Translations under genes and position numbers: made by a program
Part shown: piece after piece, positions 36,256-44,115 of the stretch
How positions within the stretch are numbered: position 1 is the stretch's first letter
How the letters are laid out: each line of letters opens with the position of its first letter
From: an uncultured Lachnospiraceae bacterium
GTDB taxonomy: Bacteria; Bacillota; Clostridia; Lachnospirales; Lachnospiraceae
DNA length: 64,000 nt
Reading direction: 5' to 3'
Assembly: GCA_910579735.1 (NCBI GenBank)
Contig: CAJTUZ010000008.1
Location: forward strand, 90,516-154,515
Notes under the pieces: generated by a model
What the model was told of the DNA's origin: nothing
The model's database searches: none
The model's input: the letters and a program-made list of their open reading frames with translations, nothing else

Positions 36256-36325
36256 AAGACTGTGGTAGTGGATACGCTCATATACTACCACAGTCTTATC
36301 CACTTGTCAATACTACTCTGGTCTT
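36256..36325. promoter_or_regulatory. Repeated operator of the BlaI-like repressor
   Basis: Two perfect 14-bp inverted arms, AAGACTGTGGTAGT (36256-36269) and ACTACCACAGTCTT (36284-36297), are separated by 14 bp. A third, imperfect copy, ACTACTCTGGTCTT (36312-36325, 10 of 14 identical), lies just upstream of the -35. Each arm is itself a partial dyad (ACT-5 nt-AGT), like BlaI/MecI half-operators (family knowledge). The arms cover the -10, the start region and the -35 edge. Confidence 0.72.
36282..36310 (-). promoter_or_regulatory. Promoter of the BlaI-M56 operon
   Basis: On the minus strand TTGACA (36305-36310) and TAGTAT (36282-36287) are exactly 17 bp apart, embedded in the repeated operator. 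The repressor would block this promoter. Confidence 0.7.
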
Positions 36326-36352
36326 AAATTTGAAATTAAAAAGAAAAAAAGG

Positions 36353-36645
36353 TTAATCATCACAGAGAGTATTCGCAAAGACCGTGAAACGTAGGGGATG
36401 TAAGGGAAATTCCTCCGTTTTTCGTGCCATTTCAAGGAACGCACAAACGGCAGGCAGGGCGAATGTCAATACACTCGCCATTTTCGCCTTACAAAAATGC
36501 TTGTTGGGGTGCCCCCATAAATCCTCATAATCTTTTTGCAGGAAAACGCTCTCTTTGACTGGCACAAGGTAACATGGAGCGCATAGCCATTAAGGGTCAT
36601 TTTTCTCATATACGTTGAAAGGTTGCGAATACCCACATCCGTCAT
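36353..36645 (-). pseudogene. Degraded MobC-type mobilization protein gene
   Basis: A 59-codon frame (36466-36645) starts MTDVGIRNLSTYMRKMTLNG and YALHVTL, a pattern typical of MobC relaxosome proteins of Clostridial mobilizable elements. It then loses homology, and another frame (to the stop at 36353) carries LQKDYEDLWG, which resembles the end of MobC. The likely history is a deletion plus frameshift. No relaxase gene or transfer origin was recognised. It marks the right part of a decayed mobile-element patch around the BlaI-M56 genes. Confidence 0.6.
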
Positions 36646-36782
36646 GCGTTCCTGGATTTTTTATCTGCATTCTGCGTCATCGTAAGTAGAAATACCTGCC
36701 CGGATTTGATACTTTTATTATATCGGAAAAGCACCTCAAAAGTCGCAATAATGCTGAATTTCTCGGCATTTATTATAGAAAA

Positions 36783-36806
36783 TCCCGCACAAAAATGCGG
36801 GACTTT
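36783..36806 (-). terminator. Intrinsic terminator after the DUF4153/DUF4173-like gene
   Basis: TCCCGCA (36783-36789) and TGCGGGA (36796-36802) form a 7-bp GC-rich stem with a 6-nt loop. It lies 20 bp past the stop on the minus strand and is followed by TTTTCTATAAT. Confidence 0.7.
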
Positions 36807-36825
36807 GTCTACAGTCTGGCGCGGG

Positions 36826-38385
36826 TTATAACCCCGCGCTTTTGCCGGCCATGTAAATGGAAAAGTTAAAATTCCGCAGATTCATTTCCTCCGTTCTGTG
36901 CAGGATATTCATATAGTAATAATAGAATCTGCGGGATTTCAAATCATCGTTGACTCTGGGCACTGCTACATCCTCTGTACCCAGATAAGGGTTCTTCTCC
37001 CGGTTCAAAAGTATAGGTGCAGCATCCGTCGAAAGCTGTGAGAGGTATCCTTCAGCATCATAAAGATCATATTCGTCCAGATATTCCATGTGAGCCGGGT
37101 TAAGGTTATAGGAGGCGATCAGGTAGTCCGGGCGGGCAAATGACAGACCGATGTAAAACACCGTCGTCACGGCCACGCAGTAGAAAAACAGCGGAAAGCG
37201 CCGGAAATAGATCGATACCGTTACACCTGCCATCAGGAGAAAAATAACCGCAAGCGACCACAATACGAAAACCCTTAAAAAGGTCAGATTATATCTCGCG
37301 ATATACATAAACATTCTAAGAGCGCTCGATATGATCATAATAAACGTACATCCGCTGATTACCGTTAGAATGATCTTTAATCCTGTATGGTCTTTGAAAA
37401 AAGACAGACAGAATATGACGAGGAGAAGATTTAATACACAGACTATGAGCAGTTGGAAGAAACCCTGTCTGGCATAGGATGAATACGTATATCCATCGGG
37501 AAGACGCATATTTCCTATGAACAGATAGATGATCTGGATCAGGCTGAAAACCAGATATACCATTGCCAACATTCCCGTAACGGTAATGGCAATAAGAGGT
37601 TCCCATATTTTATGATCCGTCACTTCTTCTTTTACCTTTTTCATGCACAGAGCGGAGAGAAGCGCGTAGGATGCCAGAAAAACCACTGTAATCAAAAGGC
37701 ATATCCTGAAAAATGACAAAAATGAGAAATCCCAGGAAAATAATATGCGGTCTATCATATTTCTAAAAACAACGTCTGCACTTCCCAGTAATACAACAAT
37801 AACGGTAAGAATCGGTATGGAGATGGCAATCCCGATCAAAATAAAGCCAATAGGACTATTTTTGTCGCTTTTTCTCTGTTTTTGGGCATCAAAAAAAGAA
37901 GTCAGGTCCATCAGGGGTGTAAAAAGGCAGGTGATCAGACCGGCAGTCGTCTGTACAATGGCGCCGATGTATTTCGGAAAATCCCATCCGGCATCATAGT
38001 AGACAGTATGCAGAAAGAGTACGAATGACAAAAGGAAAATGCCGGTTTTATTCATAAACAAAAGCTGCGGTGAAGTGGTACAGCAGTTAGAGATCCCCAG
38101 AAGCAGAATGCTGATCACGTAAAAAAGACTGTCTTTTTTGTATGGAACCCCTAACCTTTTCATAGATAAGAAAAAATAGCAAAGGGTTCCTGCGGCGAAA
38201 AAAGGGTAGGTAATCCCGGAAGCATTCTTATATAGACAGAATGCATAGAAAAGCGCATAGATCATACTGGCCGGACCAAAGAAAGAAAATTGGCTTTTCA
38301 TTTGTTTCGTAAGAATGGTTTCTTTTTTCTCAGGTGTTTTCGTTTCCGGAAAACAGCGGTTACCAGTGTTGTTGATTGTATTCAT
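36826..38385 (-). CDS. Multi-pass membrane protein, DUF4153/DUF4173-like
   Basis: A 519-residue protein with about 12 hydrophobic helices between residues 35 and 400 and a C-terminal soluble tail with RPDYLIASYNLNPAH and SRRFYYYYMNILHRTEE. The YARQGFFQLLIVCVLNLL segment is characteristic of the DUF4153/DUF4173 group of unknown function. The start at 38385 is chosen because AAAGGAGA lies 7 nt upstream; an in-frame TTG at 38403 overlaps the upstream gene. It is the last gene of the DUF2975-XRE operon. Confidence 0.82.
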   Translation of the reverse strand: MNTINNTGNRCFPETKTPEKKETILTKQMKSQFSFFGPASMIYALFYAFCLYKNASGITYPFFAAGTLCYFFLSMKRLGVPYKKDSLFYVISILLLGISNCCTTSPQLLFMNKTGIFLLSFVLFLHTVYYDAGWDFPKYIGAIVQTTAGLITCLFTPLMDLTSFFDAQKQRKSDKNSPIGFILIGIAISIPILTVIVVLLGSADVVFRNMIDRILFSWDFSFLSFFRICLLITVVFLASYALLSALCMKKVKEEVTDHKIWEPLIAITVTGMLAMVYLVFSLIQIIYLFIGNMRLPDGYTYSSYARQGFFQLLIVCVLNLLLVIFCLSFFKDHTGLKIILTVISGCTFIMIISSALRMFMYIARYNLTFLRVFVLWSLAVIFLLMAGVTVSIYFRRFPLFFYCVAVTTVFYIGLSFARPDYLIASYNLNPAHMEYLDEYDLYDAEGYLSQLSTDAAPILLNREKNPYLGTEDVAVPRVNDDLKSRRFYYYYMNILHRTEEMNLRNFNFSIYMAGKSAGL

Positions 38386-38399
38386 AGAAATGTCTCCTT

Positions 38400-38615
38400 T
38401 CAAGATTCATCATCCGGCGTATATTGAATAATATCGCCGGGCTGGCAGTTCAGGGCCCTGCAGATTGCCTCCAGCGTGGAAAAACGGATGGCTTTGGCCT
38501 TATTGTTTTTCAGAATGGAAAGATTTGCCAGGGTAATGTCCACCTCACCTGCCAGTTCCGTCAGACTTTTTTTGCGCATTGCCATGATCACGTCCAGATT
38601 AATAATAATTGCCAT
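38400..38615 (-). CDS. XRE-family HTH regulator
   Basis: A 71-residue single-domain Cro/C1-type DNA-binding protein of the YozG type: MRKKSLTELAGEVDITLANLS for the HTH and FSTLEAICRALNCQPGDIIQ at the end. Small XRE proteins of this sort are regularly paired with DUF2975 membrane proteins (family knowledge). RBS AAAGGAG. Its target is likely its own operon promoter (inference). Confidence 0.92.
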   Translation of the reverse strand: MAIIINLDVIMAMRKKSLTELAGEVDITLANLSILKNNKAKAIRFSTLEAICRALNCQPGDIIQYTPDDES

Positions 38616-38695
38616 TTGTAAAATATGCTCCTTTCTCGGCCTGTTGGTCCGTATTTGGAGATTGTCATACGGTTAGTTAACGATATGCCGTGTTC

Positions 38696-39142
38696 TTAAA
38701 TAGTCAGATCATTTTCCTGCTTATATGCTACCGCTTTATCAAATACCTGTGCCAGTACTTTACTGAACAGTCCGGCGATCACGAAGACCAGAATGATCAC
38801 AAAAACGGCGGGCGTTATATAGATAAACAGCCGGCATGCCGTGATCACTGCAATGAAAAAACTGTAAGTGCTCATTTTTTCCAGACTTTTTACATTTTCC
38901 GGGATAAAGCAGTCGTTGTTTAATACCGTGCGGAACATTTTCCGCAGTTCGCGGATGATCAAAGCGGCAAATACCCCTGACAGGGAAAAAACAACGAGCA
39001 GGGAATAATAATTGTTTCTGAAATAAGAATTGATCTTTCCGTAAAACCAAATGCTGAGCGGCAGCGTAAGAATGACCGCAATGCCTGAATAAAACATGAA
39101 GTCAAGCAGATATTTGGTATACAGCGTAAGTCTGTCTTTCAT
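38696..39142 (-). CDS. DUF2975-family membrane protein
   Basis: A 148-residue protein with four transmembrane helices (about 12-32, 44-62, 92-110 and 112-130) and the LRKMFRTVLNNDCFIPENVKSLEKM-type cytoplasmic loop of DUF2975, seen here in its middle part as NNDCFIPENV. The family is paired with a small XRE regulator, which follows 80 bp downstream. The start at 39142 has AAAGGAGGA. Function unknown; a sensory or immunity role has been suggested for such pairs only by context. Confidence 0.87.
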   Translation of the reverse strand: MKDRLTLYTKYLLDFMFYSGIAVILTLPLSIWFYGKINSYFRNNYYSLLVVFSLSGVFAALIIRELRKMFRTVLNNDCFIPENVKSLEKMSTYSFFIAVITACRLFIYITPAVFVIILVFVIAGLFSKVLAQVFDKAVAYKQENDLTI

Positions 39143-39213
39143 GGAAAATCCTCCTTTAGCACACCATGACCTGTAATCGGGCCGCGATAAGGATTTGGTG
39201 TTTCATTTTCCAT

Positions 39214-39242
39214 AATATAACACAGGTATTTTCGAATGTCAA
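39214..39242 (-). promoter_or_regulatory. Promoter of the DUF2975-XRE operon
   Basis: On the minus strand a perfect TTGACA (39237-39242) and TATATT (39214-39219) are 17 bp apart. It is divergent from the chemoreceptor promoter about 80 bp away. Confidence 0.72.
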
Positions 39243-39319
39243 CAAATATTTATTGAAAAACAATAAAAGATTATTATATTGCAATAAAGAAAAAAAACTG
39301 TAAATAACGAATAAATGAT

Positions 39320-39348
39320 TTGAACAGATGGAAAAGAAGGACTATAAT
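39320..39348 (+). promoter_or_regulatory. Promoter of the multi-TM chemoreceptor
   Basis: TTGAAC (39320-39325) and a perfect TATAAT (39343-39348), 17 bp apart. Vegetative sigma type rather than the flagellar sigma type common for chemotaxis genes. Confidence 0.7.
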
Positions 39349-39389
39349 AAAAAAGAAGGTTGTAAATTGTCTTGATGGGGGGGATATAT

Positions 39390-40850
39390 ATGACAGAGCA
39401 ACAGTATAAAAGAGCAAGCGGTGCCGTTTTTCCGGTGGTTATGGTGATCCTTGGGTATATCGTCATTTCTATGGTCATGTGGGCAGGTACCGGCAGCGCT
39501 ACGTTTCGGACATGGATCCAGCTTGCAGCAGCCGTAACGGGGATGATCGTTTCGACCATTGTGTTCGTGACCGGCAAAGAGACGAAGCGGTGCGGTGTAG
39601 TCATGATGTCGTGCTATGCGATTGTGTATGCAGTAGTCAGTCTTGTCGGTACGTCGGTCAATACATGGACATATGCGTTTCCGATTTTGTTTGCTTCAAT
39701 CGCTTTTTTGAATATAAGGCTTATTATCGGCGGAAATACGGTAACGATAACCGTGACGCTGATTCGTCTTATCATGTCGTTCATGAGTCCGGACAGAGCC
39801 GGTCTGTCAGATCTGGTACTCGGGTTGATTATTTTGATTCTGGTGGCTTTCGGGTCGGCCCGTGTCGTTACGCTGCTGATCCGTTTCAACGGGGAAAACA
39901 TGGATAACATCCGTGAAGCGGCCAAGAAACAGGAAGAAAGCAATAAGAAGATGGCACTTGTCGCAGAAAATATTGCACAGCATTTTGACAATGCAATGTC
40001 TATGCTGGATAATCTGAATACCAGTCTGGAGATAAGCAACAGCGCCATGAGCAATATTGTGGATGCGACGGAAAGCACTGCGGATGCAATTCAGAATCAG
40101 GCTGTCATGTGTACGGATATTCAGGACAATATGGATAAAGCGGAAGAAGGAACAAAGCGGATGCTTGAGGTCTCGCAAAGTACAGGCGAAGTGGTAAGCG
40201 AAGGTTCCCGTGTCGTGAGAGAGCTGAAGGAGCAGTCCGAGCAGGTTGAAAAAGAAAGCGGCACAACGGTCAGGGTGATCGAAAATCTTACCGCAAAAGT
40301 AGGGGAAGTGCAGAGTTTTGTAGGTTCTATTTTAAGTATTTCCAATCAGACAAATCTGTTGGCGTTAAATGCTTCGATTGAAGCGGCAAGGGCCGGAGAA
40401 GCCGGTAAAGGTTTCGCGGTAGTTGCGGAAGAGATCAGGCAGTTATCGGAACAGACAAAGGCGGCTTCCAACAATATCACGCATATTATCGGAGAGCTTA
40501 ACGAAGATACGAAGCAGGCCAATGAAAGTATAGAGATTTCCGTAGCGTCCGTTTCCAAACAGAACCGGATGATCGAAGATACGAGAGAAAAGTTTGAAAG
40601 AGTGAGTGAAGAAGTTTCAGAGCTTGCAGATAATATCAGAAACGTAGAAGGGATCATTGAAGGCATTCTGGCATCCACTACAACAATTTCCGATAATATT
40701 TCTCAGCTTTCCGCCACGAGTGAGGAAGTTGCGGCTTCTTCTACGGAAGGGTTAAAAACGTTTGAAGCGACGGTCAATGATATGACGAATACGAGAAAAA
40801 TCCTGGAAAGTATTTATATACTGGCACAGGATCTGGAACAATCTATATAA
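39390..40850 (+). CDS. Methyl-accepting chemotaxis protein with multi-helix membrane sensor
   Basis: A 486-residue chemoreceptor. The first about 170 residues form six hydrophobic helices with only short loops, so the sensor is embedded in the membrane; there is no periplasmic domain and no clear HAMP. The cytoplasmic MA domain has SISNQTNLLALNASIEAARA and GEAGKGFAVVAEEIRQLSEQ, and ends near EEVAASSTEGLKTFE. The start is the ATG at 39390 directly behind a run of seven G; an ATG six codons earlier lies in front of that run. Confidence 0.92.
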   Translation: MTEQQYKRASGAVFPVVMVILGYIVISMVMWAGTGSATFRTWIQLAAAVTGMIVSTIVFVTGKETKRCGVVMMSCYAIVYAVVSLVGTSVNTWTYAFPILFASIAFLNIRLIIGGNTVTITVTLIRLIMSFMSPDRAGLSDLVLGLIILILVAFGSARVVTLLIRFNGENMDNIREAAKKQEESNKKMALVAENIAQHFDNAMSMLDNLNTSLEISNSAMSNIVDATESTADAIQNQAVMCTDIQDNMDKAEEGTKRMLEVSQSTGEVVSEGSRVVRELKEQSEQVEKESGTTVRVIENLTAKVGEVQSFVGSILSISNQTNLLALNASIEAARAGEAGKGFAVVAEEIRQLSEQTKAASNNITHIIGELNEDTKQANESIEISVASVSKQNRMIEDTREKFERVSEEVSELADNIRNVEGIIEGILASTTTISDNISQLSATSEEVAASSTEGLKTFEATVNDMTNTRKILESIYILAQDLEQSI

Positions 40851-40871
40851 AAATTCAGGGAGGGCATTGAA

Positions 40872-41771
40872 ATGTCAAAGATAAGCGATCTGTTTCGGGA
40901 AAATTTCAAAAAAAGCGATGATATAAGAGATGCCGGACTGACAACACCGGAAGATATTGTCCGTTATGATGATATTGTATATGGACAGGATGCCGAATGG
41001 CAGATTCTGGATGTGTACCGCCCAAAGGCAGAGGAGGGGAAGAAACTGCCTGTTATCGTCAGTGTTCATGGAGGCGGCTGGGTATACGGGGATAAAGAAT
41101 GTTATCAGTACTATTGTATGGATCTGGCACAGAGAGGATTTGCCGTTGTCAATTATACATACCGTCTGGCGCCGGAGTTTAAATTTCCGTCTTCTTTGGA
41201 AGATACGAATCTTGTTTTTACATGGGTGCTGCAGCATGCGCCAGAATACGGGTTTGACATAAAACATGTTTTTGCGGTTGGTGATTCGGCGGGAGCACAT
41301 AATCTCGGACTCTATACTTCTATATGTACGAATAGGGAATATGCTTCAAAATATCCGTTTCAGGTACCGGAAGGGTTTGTACCGACAGCGGTAGCGCTTA
41401 ATTGCGGAAAATATGAGATCAGTCACGATGGAGTTTTCTCCGACGAGCAGACGAAACTTCTTATGGAGGATCTTTTGCCGGAACAGGGGAGTCCGAAGGA
41501 GCATGAGCTGATCAATGTGGCGGAACATGTGACGAAGGATTATCCGCCGGTCTTCCTTATGACATCGACCGGTGACTTTTTAAAAGACTATGCAATTCCC
41601 ATGGCGGCAAAGCTTTCGTCCTGTGATGTGCCGTTTATGTACCGGTTGTACGGGGACTGCGAAAATAAACTGGGGCATGTATTCCACTGCGACGTGCGGT
41701 CCGCAGATGCCCGGGTGTGCAATAACGAGGAATGCGATTTCTTTAAAGAATTTATTAAAGAACAGGATTAA
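40872..41771 (+). CDS. Alpha/beta hydrolase, HSL-type esterase/lipase
   Basis: A 299-residue esterase. The oxyanion motif VSVHGGGWVYGD, the strand NYTYRLAPEFKFPS and the nucleophile elbow GDSAGAHN define the hormone-sensitive lipase-like/BD-FAE group. TSTGDFLKD may hold the acidic residue and LGHVFHC the catalytic His. No signal peptide, so it is cytoplasmic. It begins 21 bp after the chemoreceptor stop with GGGAGGG upstream, so the two are probably cotranscribed. Substrate unknown (carboxylic esters). Confidence 0.9.
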   Translation: MSKISDLFRENFKKSDDIRDAGLTTPEDIVRYDDIVYGQDAEWQILDVYRPKAEEGKKLPVIVSVHGGGWVYGDKECYQYYCMDLAQRGFAVVNYTYRLAPEFKFPSSLEDTNLVFTWVLQHAPEYGFDIKHVFAVGDSAGAHNLGLYTSICTNREYASKYPFQVPEGFVPTAVALNCGKYEISHDGVFSDEQTKLLMEDLLPEQGSPKEHELINVAEHVTKDYPPVFLMTSTGDFLKDYAIPMAAKLSSCDVPFMYRLYGDCENKLGHVFHCDVRSADARVCNNEECDFFKEFIKEQD

Positions 41772-41817
41772 AGATATAAGAGCGGATCTTAAATCATCAA
41801 AAAGGATTGTTTTGATC

Positions 41818-41867
41818 AGTCAAATCATAAAATCGGTTACACTATTTTATGATTTGACTGTTTTTTT
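41818..41867 (+). terminator. Intrinsic terminator after the esterase
   Basis: A perfect 16-bp stem (AGTCAAATCATAAAAT at 41818-41833 and its complement at 41844-41859), a 10-nt loop, then G and seven T. Confidence 0.9.
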
Positions 41868-41932
41868 AAACTTTTTTAGAATGAAAAGCGTTATATAAGT
41901 GTAAGACGTTTTACGAAAAGGAAAAGATACAA

Positions 41933-42457
41933 GTGACGGATAAAGAACTGATACGAAAAGTGCATAGAGGAGATAAAGAAGCCCTGAACAGTATTATCAA
42001 TAAATACTATGATGAGCTTTACCGCTTCTGTCTTTATCTGACGGGGCATGAGAGCGATTCCTATGATATCGTGCAGGAAGTATTTATCAAATTTATCAGG
42101 TATGTGGATTCTTACCGGTACAGAAATCTGAAAGGATATCTGTTAACGATCGCGCGCAATCTGTGCCACGATTATTTCAGACATAGGAAAGAGGAAGCAT
42201 GGTCTGAGGAGATTGAGGAGACGGGCAAAGAAGATCCCCGGTTGGCATTCGTAGAAGACAGCATTTACTTCAGAAAGGCGCTTTTAGATATTCCGGCACA
42301 GCAAAGAGAGGTAGTCATTTTAAGAATTTATGAAGAGTTCAAATTTGCGGAAATTGCAGGAATACTTGGATGCAATCTTTCGACGGTAAAGTCGCGTTAT
42401 CATCTGGGCATTCAAAAATTAAGGAAGATCATGGAGGAAGAAAGTGAAAGACGGTAA
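41933..42457 (+). CDS. RNA polymerase ECF-type sigma factor
   Basis: A 174-residue sigma-70-family factor with only regions 2 and 4. Region 2: YYDELYRFCLYLTGHESDSY, DIVQEVFIKF and LLTIARNLCHDYFR. Region 4: LDIPAQQREVVILRIYEEFK, then EIAGILGCNLSTVKSRYHLG. The start is GTG at 41933 behind AAAAGGAAAAG. The next gene overlaps its end by 14 nt. No classical anti-sigma domain is encoded nearby, but the overlapping membrane protein could have that role. Confidence 0.93.
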   Translation: MTDKELIRKVHRGDKEALNSIINKYYDELYRFCLYLTGHESDSYDIVQEVFIKFIRYVDSYRYRNLKGYLLTIARNLCHDYFRHRKEEAWSEEIEETGKEDPRLAFVEDSIYFRKALLDIPAQQREVVILRIYEEFKFAEIAGILGCNLSTVKSRYHLGIQKLRKIMEEESERR

Positions 42458-43226
42458 TTATGGCAGGATGGAAATACAGGAAAGATTTCGCGCAGGCGAC
42501 CGGGCGATCGTGATCGACGAGCAGCGGAAATCAGAAACGATGCAGATATTGCAGGGATATACTGCCGGTAAAAAAATAAGCGCGATAAATAGCAGAAGAC
42601 AGATTTTTCTAAACCAGATCCGATATATGGATAAGTCGGCAGCAGGCGTTCACATACTGCTTTGTCTGATTCTTTCCCTGATGGCTGTATGGCTGTATAA
42701 AAGGGGTGCCGGCAGAAAAGATATCGTGACTGTCCTTATGGTGTCGGCCGGCGTTTTGGGCATTGTCTCAACAGCACAGATCGGGCATGTATTTTATCCC
42801 GGTATGGCGGAACTGAGTGAGAGCTGTTTTTTCAATGTGAGACAGATTGTAGCGCTTCAGATGTTTCTGGCGGGGATTATGAATCTCACGGTATTGTGTC
42901 TTATCATACTGTTTGTAGGAAACGGATGGAAAATAAATTTTATACAGACCGGCTTATACCTGTTTGTGCCGCTTGTGGCAGCGCAGTGCTGCGGCCTGGG
43001 GGTGCTGCTTTCGGAAGCGGGAAGAAAGAACCGGTATCTGCTCGGGATGACCGGCGCCTTTTTGACTGTGTTCTATTTGTTTCTGGCATCTAAACCGGGT
43101 CTGTATACCATGTCGGCGCTTACCGTATGGGGAGCCGCATTTGCCGTAGGATCGCTGATCCTGGGAATACAGATAAAAATGTTGTTTATGGGAATTAAGA
43201 GGGGTGAAATAATATGCACGAATTAG
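42444..43226 (+). CDS. Six-TM membrane protein cotranscribed with the sigma factor
   Basis: A 260-residue protein starting at GTG 42444 (GAGGAAG upstream), overlapping the sigma factor gene. The first about 60 residues are soluble and charged (IQERFRAGDRAIVIDEQRKS), facing the cytoplasm; six hydrophobic helices follow from about 68 to 250. This topology, a cytoplasmic N-terminal segment before membrane helices, is reminiscent of anti-sigma factors, but no ZAS or RsgI motif was seen. It overlaps the ABC ATPase gene by 13 nt. Function inferred only from context. Confidence 0.72.
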   Translation: MKDGNYGRMEIQERFRAGDRAIVIDEQRKSETMQILQGYTAGKKISAINSRRQIFLNQIRYMDKSAAGVHILLCLILSLMAVWLYKRGAGRKDIVTVLMVSAGVLGIVSTAQIGHVFYPGMAELSESCFFNVRQIVALQMFLAGIMNLTVLCLIILFVGNGWKINFIQTGLYLFVPLVAAQCCGLGVLLSEAGRKNRYLLGMTGAFLTVFYLFLASKPGLYTMSALTVWGAAFAVGSLILGIQIKMLFMGIKRGEIICTN

Positions 43227-44080
43227 AACTGATCGATCTTCAGAAAAGATTTAAGGAAAAAATTGCAGTCCAGAGTCTGAATCTGCGCATAGAGCACGGC
43301 GTATACGGATTGCTTGGAGAAAACGGAGCCGGGAAAACGACGCTTATGAGAATGATCTGCGGTATCTTGGAACCGACACAGGGAAGCATCCTATGCGACA
43401 GTATGGAGATTCGGCAGATGGGCGGCGCATACCGGAGCCTGCTTGGTTATCTGCCGCAGGATTTCGGGTATTATGAAGACTTTACGGCACACCGTTTCCT
43501 GCATTATATGGCGGCTCTAAAGGCCATGCCGGAGGATTATGCCAGAAACCGGATCGACGAATTACTGGAACTGGTGGACCTTACGGCAGTCAAAAACAAG
43601 AAGTTAAAAACTTTTTCCGGCGGTATGATCCGAAGGATCGGGATTGCACAGGCGCTTTTGAATGACCCTGAGATTCTGGTTCTGGATGAGCCGACGTCCG
43701 GCCTGGATCCCAAAGAGAGGGTGCGGTTTCGGAATATCATCAGTTCTCTCGGTAAAAACAGGATTGTTATTCTGTCTACGCATATTGTTTCGGATGTGGA
43801 GTATATTGCGGACCGTATCATGATCATGAAAAACGGCAGGATGATACGGACAGGAACGGAAGCAGAGATCTCGGAGGAAGTAAAGGACTGCGTATGGAAG
43901 TGTCTCGTATCGGAAAAAGAAGCCGACAGATTAAATGAAAAATATATTGTGAGCAATCTGAAAAATCAGGGAGAACAGGTGGAGCTGCGTATCGTTTCTA
44001 AGGAAAAGCCGACGGCGGAAGCAAAGAGACAGGAAGTTACATTGGAAGATACTTATTTGTATTGTATCCAAAATCATTAA
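43214..44080 (+). CDS. ABC transporter ATP-binding protein (ABC-2 type)
   Basis: A 288-residue ATPase of the CcmA/BcrA type: Walker A GENGAGKTT at 35-43, Q-loop GYLPQDFGYYEDFT, signature FSGGMIRRIGIAQAL, Walker B ILVLDEPTSGLDP and H-loop STHIVSD. The C-terminal about 70 residues form an extra domain common in bacitracin-type exporters. RBS GAGGGG. It would drive one or both of the paralogous permeases downstream. Confidence 0.94.
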   Translation: MHELELIDLQKRFKEKIAVQSLNLRIEHGVYGLLGENGAGKTTLMRMICGILEPTQGSILCDSMEIRQMGGAYRSLLGYLPQDFGYYEDFTAHRFLHYMAALKAMPEDYARNRIDELLELVDLTAVKNKKLKTFSGGMIRRIGIAQALLNDPEILVLDEPTSGLDPKERVRFRNIISSLGKNRIVILSTHIVSDVEYIADRIMIMKNGRMIRTGTEAEISEEVKDCVWKCLVSEKEADRLNEKYIVSNLKNQGEQVELRIVSKEKPTAEAKRQEVTLEDTYLYCIQNH

Positions 44081-44115
44081 CGGAGATCTGCCGGCGGAAA
44101 AAAGGGGGAAGCAGG

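Noticed and set aside
33577..36825. Intact insertion sequence or integrated element
   Set aside because: Only fragments of a transposase and MobC are present. No terminal inverted repeats, target duplication, integrase or relaxase could be identified.
33577..36825. Beta-lactamase or PBP gene controlled by the BlaI-like repressor
   Set aside because: No such gene is present on either strand near the repressor; the sensor itself lacks the beta-lactam-binding motifs.
41822..41932. Autoregulated ECF promoter before the sigma factor
   Set aside because: The region after the terminator is short and AT-rich. No convincing ECF-type -35/-10 pair could be separated from chance.
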